A DNA stretch of 5,285 nt from Bryobacterales bacterium (GTDB lineage Bacteria; Acidobacteriota; Terriglobia; Bryobacterales; Bryobacteraceae), in the NCBI GenBank assembly GCA_003132865.1, contig PKYZ01000252.1:15593-20877 (forward strand), in the 5' to 3' direction. The notes beneath the pieces were generated by a model. The model was given only the letters and a program-made list of their open reading frames with translations. It had not been told where the DNA came from and made no database searches. Below are positions 1 to 5,278 of the stretch, one piece after another (within the stretch, counting starts at the first letter, position 1; each line of letters starts with the position of its first letter). The translations under genes and the position numbers were made by a program.

Positions 1-214
<214 letters not shown>

Positions 215-239
215 TTATTCCGCGGCTTTATTCCGCGGC
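215..239 (-). repeat. 12-base direct repeat with palindromic core at the atpH/atpA junction
   Basis: Two identical 12-base copies, 215-226 and 228-239, read GCCGCGGAATAA on the minus strand and are separated by 1 base. Each copy includes TAA; the upstream one is the real delta stop codon. Because the core CCGCGG is its own reverse complement, the two copies can also pair as a 6-bp GC stem (233-238 with 220-225) around a 7-base loop that contains the delta stop codon. The alpha ribosome site begins a few bases further on. It may be slippage debris or a structure tuning alpha translation; the sequence alone cannot tell. Confidence 0.7.
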
Positions 240-779
240 CAAGCGCTTACCCAGCGCCTGCAGTTGGCCCCGCACGGAGCCGTCGTAAACAGTGGAACCG
301 ATGCGGGCCACCAGCCCGCCGAGCAGCCCGCGATCCACCGCGTAGCGCATGCGCACTTTCTTTCCGGTAAGCCGTTCAAGCTCGTACGACACGGCATCGC
401 GGTGCCGCTGATCCAACTCTTGGGCCGAGCTGACTTCGGCGCGGGTGAAGCCCAGGCGCTCGTCCGACAACAGATCGAACGCTTCCAGAACTTCCGTGAG
501 CATCGCGATACGGCGATGATCCGTGAGCACGAACAAAAAATTACGCGCCACGCGCGAGATGCCCAGTTTCGCGCCGATGCCCCCCAGCACGGCGCGCTTG
601 CGGGCGGGCGGCACGGCAGGCGACATGAGAGCGTTACGCAGCTCCGCCGATCCGGCGAGCACTTCCTCGAAACCGCGCAACTCGCGCAGCAACTGGTGCG
701 GGTCCACCCCTGACTTGGGCCCGGTGGCCACATCCACCAAGGCGCTGGCGTATCGGGAGGCGAGAGCGGAGTGCGTCAT
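228..779 (-). CDS. atpH: F1F0 ATP synthase subunit delta
   Basis: A 183-residue protein, the normal length for bacterial delta (OSCP family). It sits on top of F1 and ties the alpha subunits to the b/b' stalk, so the head does not rotate with the central shaft. The N-terminus [14 protein letters not shown] (residues 5-18) is the typical first helix. [10 protein letters not shown] near the middle matches the family's F-L-x-x-L-x-D-x-x-R pattern. The C-terminal signature spans residues 142-161, including [14 protein letters not shown], followed by YDGSVRGQL. The ATG at 779 lies 3 bases after the b stop codon. The only AGGA upstream sits 1 base from the ATG, so translation probably depends on coupling to the upstream gene. 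The 3' end includes one copy of a 12-base repeat that duplicates the stop codon. No sign of damage. Confidence 0.96.
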   Translation of the reverse strand: MTHSALASRYASALVDVATGPKSGVDPHQLLRELRGFEEVLAGSAELRNALMSPAVPPARKRAVLGGIGAKLGISRVARNFLFVLTDHRRIAMLTEVLEAFDLLSDERLGFTRAEVSSAQELDQRHRDAVSYELERLTGKKVRMRYAVDRGLLGGLVARIGSTVYDGSVRGQLQALGKRLAAE

Positions 780-782
780 ATC

Positions 783-1409
783 CTAATTATTGCCATGCAA
801 ATTGCCATCGACGCCGGAAGTGGTGTGCGCCATGTCCGCCACGAAACCTCCGACCAGGCGGTCCTGCATTTCCGGCGAGAGGCGCGCGGCGATCTTCTGT
901 TCGGCCAAGCCTAGCGCCAGATCGGCGGAATAGCGGCGGAGATCCAGGGTGGCCGATTTGGCGGCCGAGGCGATCTCTTCGGCGACGTGCGATTGAATCT
1001 TGGCCATTTCGGCGGCGGCTTCGCGGCGGACGCGTTGCGCGTCGGCTTCGGCTTCCTGTTGTGCGCCACGGCGCAACGCCTCGATTTCGGCTTGAAGATT
1101 GGCGAGACGGCGATCCACTTCCGCCACTTTCGCGTCCGAAGCGGCGCTTTCTGCCTCGGCCTCGACCATGCCTTTGCGGATTTCCAGCGACCGCTTGGCG
1201 AAATAGGGGCCGGCGTTCTTCTTGATCAGGTAACCCAAACCGCCGGCCAGCAGCAGGAAGTTGAGCCATCCCCAAAAGATACTGGGGCCGTGCTCTGTCT
1301 CGCCCGTCGATTCGGCGGCTTTTTGTGCCTGACTTTCGTGCTGCTGGGCGCTGGCCGGGAATTTCACGAACAGCAGCAGAACCAGCGCAGCGAAAGCGAG
1401 ACGCTTCAT
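783..1409 (-). CDS. atpF: F1F0 ATP synthase subunit b with N-terminal signal peptide
   Basis: A 208-residue peripheral stalk subunit. Residues 1-21 form a signal peptide: MKR, a hydrophobic stretch from 4 to 15, then an A-S-A cleavage site before QQ. A polar linker (22-43) leads to the membrane anchor, about residues 44-62 (WLNFLLLAGGLGYLI). From about 71 to 165 the sequence is a charged, alanine-rich coiled coil, which would reach up F1 to the delta subunit. Signal-bearing b subunits with the N-F-L-L-L-A-G-G-L-G-Y-L-I-x-K-N-A-G-P motif are what I know from Acidobacteria (recognition, not a search). The ATG at 1409 overlaps the b' stop codon in an ATGA. It has a good ribosome site, GAGGTG at 1422-1417, with a 7-base spacer, inside the end of b'. 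Which of the two b-type genes is called b or b' is convention here. Confidence 0.95.
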   Translation of the reverse strand: MKRLAFAALVLLLFVKFPASAQQHESQAQKAAESTGETEHGPSIFWGWLNFLLLAGGLGYLIKKNAGPYFAKRSLEIRKGMVEAEAESAASDAKVAEVDRRLANLQAEIEALRRGAQQEAEADAQRVRREAAAEMAKIQSHVAEEIASAAKSATLDLRRYSADLALGLAEQKIAARLSPEMQDRLVGGFVADMAHTTSGVDGNLHGNN

Positions 1410-1858
1410 GCCACTACACCTCGATTGAGGATGGCGTCGGCGATCTGGCTGGCCAGCGCATCGCTCTCGGCGGCGAGGTCTGTTTTGGCTTGCGCGATTT
1501 CGGCGGCGAGCTGCGCTTTGGCATCGCGTACGGCGGCCTCGGCCTGCTCGCGGGCGGCATGCACCTGGGCGGCCTGCTCTTCCTGCAAGCGGCGATGCAA
1601 CTGCTCCTGCGTCTGGTACACTTCGGCGCGCGCGGCGCGCATGGCCGCTTCGTACTCGGCGGTCCTGGCGGCGGCGCGATCAAGGCTTTCGGCGGCGCGC
1701 AGGCGGGCGCCTTCGGTGGCCTCGTAGCGGGCGTGCAGCACCTTGTCGAGGGGCTTGAAGAACATGTACTTCAGATAGAAGTGCAGGAAGACGACGAGCA
1801 GAAAAGTAGGGATCGCCCGCAGCAAAATCCTACTCAAGGCGTGCAAGGTTTCTTCCAT
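1406..1858 (-). CDS. atpF: F1F0 ATP synthase subunit b' (second b-type stalk subunit)
   Basis: A 150-residue b-type subunit, first gene of the operon. There is one N-terminal membrane helix, about residues 11-29 (LLRAIPTFLLVVFLHFYL), followed by KYMFFKPLDKVLHARYEAT (30-48), the typical junction between membrane anchor and stalk. The rest is an Ala/Glu/Arg-rich coiled coil with hardly any Pro or Gly, expected to pair with the product of the next gene as a b-b' heterodimer. Unlike that partner it has no signal peptide. The ATG at 1858 has no convincing Shine-Dalgarno sequence upstream, but the start fits the family (acidic, then the membrane helix). It overlaps the next gene by 4 bases, indicating translational coupling. 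The subunit a and c genes, often just upstream in other bacteria, are absent here. Confidence 0.95.
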   Translation of the reverse strand: MEETLHALSRILLRAIPTFLLVVFLHFYLKYMFFKPLDKVLHARYEATEGARLRAAESLDRAAARTAEYEAAMRAARAEVYQTQEQLHRRLQEEQAAQVHAAREQAEAAVRDAKAQLAAEIAQAKTDLAAESDALASQIADAILNRGVVA

Positions 1859-1907
1859 TTTGGATTGACTGGAGAGGCCTGAAAAAAGATGCAGCTTTAA
1901 GCCAGAT

Positions 1908-1937
1908 AGCTTAACATTCGCCGCGCGGCTGCGTCAA
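1908..1937 (-). promoter_or_regulatory. Candidate sigma-70-type promoter of the ATP synthase operon
   Basis: On the minus strand there is TTGACG (1937-1932, five of six matches to the -35 consensus), an 18-base spacer, and TAAGCT (1913-1908), a weak -10 that keeps the most conserved T, A and T. Transcription would start near 1901, giving a leader of about 43 bases before the b' ATG at 1858. An inverted repeat, TTAAGC-N6-GCTTAA (1897-1914), covers the -10 and the predicted start site and could be an operator. It is the only good match I see in the 210-base gap upstream of b'. Inferred from sequence only. Confidence 0.5.
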
Positions 1938-1996
1938 CCGCCGGATGGGCCGGTTGGAGGGCAAGTGGCGTGGTTTCAACGGGTGCGGGGGCTGGT

Positions 1997-2011
1997 GCGG
2001 CCCTGGGCCGC
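1997..2011. repeat. GC-rich near-perfect palindrome between the phage-like gene and the ATP synthase operon
   Basis: GCGGCCC and GGGCCGC flank a single central base, so as RNA the stem would be about 5-6 bp with a small loop. It lies 58 bases beyond the stop codon of the minus-strand small gene (stop at 2071-2069) and upstream of the ATP synthase promoter. No T-run follows on either strand, so it is not a convincing intrinsic terminator. It could still stop or pause transcription leaving the small gene, or be a protein binding site. The rest of the gap 1938-2068 shows nothing I can name. Confidence 0.35.
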
Positions 2012-2068
2012 CCGTCACTACTGCCACTAATAGCGTAGCCCATGCTTCCGCGTTCCGGTTCCTTCACT

Positions 2069-2443
2069 TTAGGCCGCTGGAATCGTGAGCGCCTGCGCCA
2101 CCGGCGTGCCGGGCGGCATGCCGAGACCGTTGCACACGAACTCCAGGTAGGCGCTGGTGTTGTTTTCGTTCGGCGGCGCGAAAATGGCGATCATAGACTG
2201 GAGTGTCATGCCGCGCTCGGCATAGATCTGTAGCTGGCGCTCCGCGTCGGCCCAACCGTCTTCAATCGTGTCGATGATGCCGATGTCGTTTGGATCCTCG
2301 CCAGCGTGCGAGGAATGCGGGCTGTGGCGCAAGTCGAGCGGGTTGTTATCGCGCGTGGGGACGGTCCACGTTCCATCGGGATTGAGTTTCCCAAAGCCCT
2401 CTTCAGTGGACATCAGTTGGGCAAGTCTGGTTGTGGCGGGCAT
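2069..2443 (-). CDS. Small protein resembling phage structural protein P5-type lysis proteins
   Basis: A 124-residue protein. RDNNPLDLRH (residues 31-40) resembles the R-N-N-N-P-G-N-L-R motif, and a C-terminal block contains ERQLQIYAERGMTL (68-81), then FAPPNENNTSAYLEFV (88-103). The A-P-P-x-E-N-x-T-x-x-Y pattern is what I know from bacteriophage virion-associated muramidase-like proteins annotated 'structural protein P5' and from relatives scattered in bacterial chromosomes. Enzymatic activity is not shown: I cannot point to a catalytic residue with confidence, and there is no signal peptide or membrane helix. I chose the ATG at 2443 because GGGAGA (2458-2453) precedes it by 9 bases. A TTG at 2464 in the same frame would fall inside the candidate promoter. 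The gene is divergent from the kinase gene and same-strand but well separated (210 bases) from the ATP synthase operon. The family link is from memory of motifs; function is unknown. Confidence 0.82.
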   Translation of the reverse strand: MPATTRLAQLMSTEEGFGKLNPDGTWTVPTRDNNPLDLRHSPHSSHAGEDPNDIGIIDTIEDGWADAERQLQIYAERGMTLQSMIAIFAPPNENNTSAYLEFVCNGLGMPPGTPVAQALTIPAA

Positions 2444-2452
2444 AGATTCGTT

Positions 2453-2458
2453 TCTCCC
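2453..2458 (-). promoter_or_regulatory. Ribosome binding site that decides the start of the P5-like gene
   Basis: GGGAGA on the minus strand ends 9 bases before the ATG at 2443. It supports this ATG over the in-frame TTG at 2464, which would put the ribosome site inside the coding region. Confidence 0.65.
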
Positions 2459-2463
2459 GTCCA

Positions 2464-2493
2464 AGCTTGCATCGAATCGTAGATCGATGTCAA
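2464..2493 (-). promoter_or_regulatory. Candidate promoter of the P5-like gene
   Basis: A perfect -35 hexamer, TTGACA (2493-2488 on the minus strand), is followed by 18 bases and CAAGCT (2469-2464), a poor -10. Transcription would start near 2457, just at the Shine-Dalgarno GGGAGA, leaving a very short leader of about 14 bases. The layout (TTGAC, 18 bases, then a hexamer ending AAGCT) matches the candidate ATP synthase promoter. The strength of the -10 is the weak point. Confidence 0.4.
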
Positions 2494-2501
2494 TCGTCTG
2501 C

Positions 2502-2522
2502 GGCCGGAAGGCCGGAAAGGCC
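2502..2522. repeat. Short tandem repeat GGCCGGAA in the divergent intergenic region
   Basis: Two perfect 8-base copies (2502-2509 and 2510-2517) are followed by a partial AGGCC. Because GGCC is a palindrome, GGCC-GGAA-GGCC can also fold into a tiny hairpin. It lies in the 144-base gap between the divergent P5-like and kinase genes, upstream of the P5 -35 hexamer. No function can be assigned. Confidence 0.45.
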
Positions 2523-2560
2523 AGAAAACTTCGGGCTCACGGGCAGGTTGCAGGGTTCGT

Positions 2561-2577
2561 CGGCGTGACGTACGCCG
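2561..2577. repeat. Inverted repeat just upstream of the kinase start
   Basis: CGGCGT and ACGCCG (6-bp arms, 5-base spacer) end 10 bases before the TTG start codon at 2588. It takes the place where a ribosome binding site would be expected, and none is visible. It could be an operator for the divergent promoters or an RNA hairpin limiting translation. I see no clear plus-strand promoter in this gap. Confidence 0.4.
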
Positions 2578-2587
2578 TAGCTGCGAC

Positions 2588-2863
2588 TTGAGTCACGGAC
2601 ACCCCTCGCACGTCTCTTCCTCCTCCGACGTCGACGAAGGCCGCTTTCTCCCTGGCACCCTGCTGGGCGGACGCTATCGCATCATCGGACTGTTGGGCCG
2701 CGGCGGCATGGGCGAAGTCTACCGTGCTACCGACCTCGCCCTAGGACAGTCCGTGGCGCTGAAGTTCCTGCCCGAAGAGGCCGCGCAAAACCAGCGCCTG
2801 CTCGAGCGTTTTCACGGCGAAGTCCGCATCGCCCGCCAGGTCTCGCATCCCAACGTCTGCCGG
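2588..2863 (+). CDS. Kinase fragment 1: N-lobe of the kinase domain
   Basis: The first 92 residues in the first frame. After a Ser-rich leader comes GGRYRIIGLLGRGGMGEVYRA (28-47 region) with the ATP-binding glycine loop at 37-42. The catalytic lysine is K59 in VALKFL and the helix-C glutamate is E78 in the F-x-x-E-V-R pattern. The in-frame sequence ends at codon CGG 2861-2863 (R92). The frame stays open to 3058, but what it encodes beyond this point is unrelated to kinases. As it stands the fragment lacks the catalytic loop and would be inactive alone. Confidence 0.85.
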
Positions 2864-3876
2864 TGTACGACATCGGCCAGGCCGAAGGCATGCCCTTCAT
2901 CTCCATGGAGTACGTGGAGTACGTGGATGGCGAAGATCTGGCGTCCCTGCTGCTGCGCATCGGGCGCCTCCCCGCGGATAAGGCCCTCGAAACCGCGCGC
3001 AAACTCTGCGCCGGGCTGGCCGCCGCCCATGACCGCGGCATCATCCATCGCGACCTGAAGCCGCAGAACATCATGATGAACAAGCGCGGCGACGTCGTCA
3101 TCATGGACTTCGGGCTGGCCGCCATCGCCGGTCAGCTTTCCGGCGCAGAGGTGCGCAACGGCACGCCCGCCTACATGGCGCCCGAGCAACTGAGGGGCGC
3201 CGAGGTCACCGCCAAAAGCGACATCTACGCGCTCGGCCTGGTGCTCTACGAACTCTTCACGGGGAAGCGGCCCTTCGACGCCAACACGGTGCAAGCCATG
3301 CTGCGCCAGCAGGAATCGGCGCAGTTGACCAGCATGACCTCCATCGCCGCCGATATCGATCCGGGAGTCGAGAAAGCCATCCGCCGCTGCCTCGATCCCG
3401 ATCCGGCGCGGCGTCCCGCGAATGTGCTCTCCGTAGCGGCCGCGCTGCCGGGCGGCGATCCGCTGGCCGCCGCCCTGGCCGCCGGTGAGATGCCGTCTCC
3501 GGAGCTGGTCGCTTCGGCGGGCAAACTGGAAGGACTCGCCCCCAGATACTCGATCCCTTGCCTTGTCGCGATCGTGGTCTGCCTGTGCGGGGCGGTGGCG
3601 TTGCGCGCGCGATACGGCGCCATCATGCACACGCCGCTCGACAATCCGCCGGAAGTGCTGGCGCATCAGGCGCGCGAAATGGCATCGTCGTTCGGCTATC
3701 CCAAGAGGCCTGCGGATTCCGCGCTGTCGCTCAACAACCGCGGCGACCTGCTCGATCGCCTCCAGCAACTGCCGCAGCCGCACCGATGGGACGAATGGCT
3801 GGCGGCGGAGGCGCCCATCTTTGCCACTACCGCGAGAGCCTCGCCCCATTGTCTGCCGATCCCTACGGCGATGTGA
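2863..3876 (+). CDS. Kinase fragment 2: hinge, C-lobe, first membrane helix and start of the outer domain
   Basis: The second frame starts kinase-like at VYDIGQAEG. Visible are the catalytic loop HRDLKPQN (catalytic Asp about 156 in the repaired numbering), DFG (Asp 174), the TPAYMAPE P+1/APE motif (198-200) and SDIYALGLVLYELFTGKRPF, all intact. The hinge reads MEYVEYVDGEDL, where relatives have a single E-Y-V: bases 2908-2916 are repeated exactly at 2917-2925, adding three residues. A membrane helix (IPCLVAIVVCLCGAVAL) follows the kinase at about 3553-3603. Meaningful sequence ends at about 3821; the last 18 residues up to the stop at 3876 are out of frame. GTG 2863 is only the first codon of the open stretch, not a proven start. 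Confidence 0.85.
   Translation: MYDIGQAEGMPFISMEYVEYVDGEDLASLLLRIGRLPADKALETARKLCAGLAAAHDRGIIHRDLKPQNIMMNKRGDVVIMDFGLAAIAGQLSGAEVRNGTPAYMAPEQLRGAEVTAKSDIYALGLVLYELFTGKRPFDANTVQAMLRQQESAQLTSMTSIAADIDPGVEKAIRRCLDPDPARRPANVLSVAAALPGGDPLAAALAAGEMPSPELVASAGKLEGLAPRYSIPCLVAIVVCLCGAVALRARYGAIMHTPLDNPPEVLAHQAREMASSFGYPKRPADSALSLNNRGDLLDRLQQLPQPHRWDEWLAAEAPIFATTARASPHCLPIPTAM
2908..2925 (+). repeat. In-frame 9-base tandem duplication in the kinase hinge
   Basis: GAGTACGTG occurs twice in immediate succession (2908-2916, 2917-2925) and encodes E-Y-V twice. It lies between the two kinase lobes, where length is normally constrained. It looks like replication slippage. Confidence 0.85.
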
Positions 3877-5147
3877 CGCCCGATAATCCAGCTCCCACCC
3901 GGCCGGGAATGGCACACATAGTGGTGGATGGAGCCGGCCGGCTGCGCGAGTTTCAGGCCAACCCGTACCAGGATGCGCAAGCCCTCACGCCTGCAGTCGC
4001 GCCCGATGCCGTCTTCCGCGCCGCGGGCCTCGACTTGGCTCGGTTCACCGAGATCCCTACGACGTTTGTGCCGGCCGGCGCATCCAGCGAAGTGCATTCC
4101 TGGAAGGGTCCGCATCCGCGTATCCCCGGCCTCAACCTGACCATCGATCTGGCTTCCTGGAAGGGACGCATCACCCAGGTGGCCATCCACTTCGACTGGC
4201 CGAAGACCGCCGCCCCAGCCTCGCTGGCAGGCACCTTGGCTTCCCGTCTGCGCGGAATTGTGTTGCTGGCCCTGGGAGCCGTGGGTTTGCTTGCCGTGGT
4301 TTTGCTGGCGCGGCACAATTGGAGACTGGGCCACATCGACCGCAAAGGCACGCTGCGCATCGGCATCGCCCGCTGCCTGTTGGGACTTCTGGCTTGGATC
4401 GGTACCGTGCACCCAGTGCCCGATGAGTCCATGATCCCCTTCTTTTTCGCGAACTGCGCGGCATGGCTGATGTGGGGTGCCACTCTGGCGCTGCTCTACG
4501 TGGCTTTGGAACCGTTGGTGCGCGCCCGCTGGCCGCACTCCATCGTCACCTGGAATCGGCTGCTGGCTGGCCGTGGGCTGGATGCGCAGGTGGGCTCCCA
4601 CATCCTGATCGGCGCGACGGTGGGGGCTGCGGTCTGGGTGGCGGCCCAAGGATTTGGCGATTGGCAGAATCCCGGAATGGACACCTTGGGCGGGATCAAT
4701 TCCGCGCTGGGAACCCGTCAATGGCTGGCGGCGCATGCCATCGTCATGGAGGGCTCTCTGTTTTTCGGACTGCTGGTCTTCTTCTCGATTTGCGGCCTGC
4801 GCCAAATGGTGAGAAAAGACGTGCCCGCCGCCATCCTGGCCGCCCTGCTGCTAGTGCTCTCCAGCGGCAGCGTTTTTACCTCGCCCAACAGGAAACTGGA
4901 AGCCGCCATTTCCATCAGTGTCTATTCCGTGCTTGTTTTTGTCTTGTTGCGGCTCGGTCTGGTGGCCACCATGGCTGCCGTCTTCTTCATCGACAGCTTC
5001 AACCTGATCTCCCTCGGCGCGGATTGGAAGACCTGGTATGCCCCGGCTGGACTGGCCACCTTCTTCCTTCTGCTGGGCATCGCCATTTTCGCTTTCTGGC
5101 GTTCGCTCGGTTCGCACGAGTTGTTCAGCGCCGCCGTGAATCCCTGA
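3822..5147 (+). CDS. Kinase fragment 3: outer domain end and C-terminal polytopic membrane domain
   Basis: The third frame becomes family-like at CHYRESLAPL (3822 on) and runs to TGA at 5145-5147, giving 441 residues. If translated alone, the first ATG is at 3909 (MAHIVVDG). About 140 residues of soluble sequence are followed by roughly eight hydrophobic helices beginning near 4248 (LRGIVLLALGAVGLLAVVLL). Between the third and fourth of these lies ALEPLVRARWP, then TWNRLLAGRGLDAQVG (about 4502-4596). I recognise this L-E-P-x-V-R-x-x-W-P ... R-L-L-x-G-R motif from C-terminal membrane domains of acidobacterial Ser/Thr kinases; its role is not known to me. The high density of helices suggests a sensor or transport-like membrane module rather than a simple anchor. 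Confidence 0.85.
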   Translation, partial: CHYRESLAPLSADPYGDVTPDNPAPTRPGMAHIVVDGAGRLREFQANPYQDAQALTPAVAPDAVFRAAGLDLARFTEIPTTFVPAGASSEVHSWKGPHPRIPGLNLTIDLASWKGRITQVAIHFDWPKTAAPASLAGTLASRLRGIVLLALGAVGLLAVVLLARHNWRLGHIDRKGTLRIGIARCLLGLLAWIGTVHPVPDESMIPFFFANCAAWLMWGATLALLYVALEPLVRARWPHSIVTWNRLLAGRGLDAQVGSHILIGATVGAAVWVAAQGFGDWQNPGMDTLGGINSALGTRQWLAAHAIVMEGSLFFGLLVFFSICGLRQMVRKDVPAAILAALLLVLSSGSVFTSPNRKLEAAISISVYSVLVFVLLRLGLVATMAAVFFIDSFNLISLGADWKTWYAPAGLATFFLLLGIAIFAFWRSLGSHELFSAAVNP

Positions 5148-5151
5148 AAGA

Positions 5152-5179
5152 AGAAGTCAGAAGACAGAAGGCAGAATGA
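5152..5179 (+). repeat. Heptameric AGAAGNC tandem repeat right after the kinase stop codon
   Basis: Four 7-base units occur in a row: AGAAGTC, AGAAGAC, AGAAGGC and the diverged AGAATGA. They begin 4 bases after the TGA. I recall similar AGAAGTC-type strings following stop codons in acidobacterial and related genomes and metagenomes, but cannot check this here. It is purine-rich and not a hairpin, so it is not a terminator stem. Its role is unknown. Confidence 0.7.
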
Positions 5180-5186
5180 CATACAG

Positions 5187-5204
5187 CCGGATTCTCGAGT
5201 CCGG
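5187..5204 (+). terminator. Small hairpin downstream of the kinase, possible weak terminator
   Basis: CCGGATT pairs with AGTCCGG (7 bp including one G-U) around a CTCG loop, 39 bases after the kinase stop. The following bases are only mildly T-containing (GGGTTGTT), so a strong intrinsic terminator is not supported. It may define the mRNA 3' end together with other signals. Confidence 0.35.
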
Positions 5205-5219
5205 CGGGTTGTTCGGTCC

Positions 5220-5278
5220 AAAAAGAAAAACCGCATCGGGGTTGCTCTGAGGACCGGCTAGAGCCTCTGCCGATGCGG
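5220..5278 (-). terminator. Intrinsic terminator for a minus-strand gene beyond the right edge
   Basis: Read on the minus strand, CCGCATCGG (5278-5270) pairs perfectly over 9 bp with CCGATGCGG (5239-5231). It is followed at once by TTTTTCTTTTT (5230-5220). Inside the loop, GCTCT and AGAGC can form a second 5-bp stem. This is a textbook stem plus T-run, and its direction points to a gene or RNA entering from the right and converging on the kinase. On the plus strand no T-run follows, so it does not end kinase transcription the same way. The RNA it ends is not in the window. Confidence 0.75.

Larger units (their letters stand above)
2588..5147 (+). pseudogene. Membrane-anchored serine/threonine protein kinase, broken by two single-base frameshifts
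   Basis: Read across three frames this is one gene of about 853 codons. Its parts are a cytoplasmic Hanks-type kinase domain (about residues 30-300), a first membrane helix (about 321-343), an outside region of about 200 residues, and a C-terminal domain with many membrane helices. Such kinases phosphorylate Ser/Thr in response to signals; target and signal are unknown. The frame changes by the loss of one base near 2862 (after HPNVCR, before VYDIG) and again near 3822 (after AEAPIF, before HYRES). Both losses could be shortened homopolymers (GGG to GG, TTTT to TTT). Sequence on both sides stays clean and family-like, so damage is recent or an assembly error. The TTG start is weak, with no ribosome site, but no ATG or GTG lies in frame upstream, and the next Met is inside the glycine loop. 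The pieces are described separately below. Confidence 0.85.

Noticed and set aside
987..1882. Long open frames on the plus strand across the b and b' genes (up to 246 codons)
   Set aside because: They lie opposite strongly supported ATP synthase genes and have low-complexity Ala/Arg/Gly-rich composition; they are by-products of GC-rich codon use.
1997..2011. Intrinsic terminator of the P5-like gene
   Set aside because: The GC palindrome has almost no loop and no T-run follows on either strand; kept only as a repeat.
2444..2464. TTG at 2464 as start of the P5-like gene, adding seven residues
   Set aside because: The Shine-Dalgarno sequence lies downstream of it and the TTG overlaps the candidate -10; the ATG at 2443 fits better.
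2855..3830. Programmed -1 frameshifting to make the full kinase
   Set aside because: Neither site shows an X-XXY-YYZ slippery sequence, and two such events in one gene are implausible.
2812..4805. Two long minus-strand open frames (367 and 369 codons) opposite the kinase
   Set aside because: Composition is Arg/Gly/His/Gln-rich without recognisable motifs, and the opposite strand encodes an unmistakable kinase and membrane domain.
5152..5179. CRISPR array or other long repeat array
   Set aside because: Units are 7 bases and contiguous with no spacers.
5220..5278. Terminator of the kinase gene on the plus strand
   Set aside because: The T-run is present only on the minus strand; on the plus strand the stem is followed by CTCGCCC.
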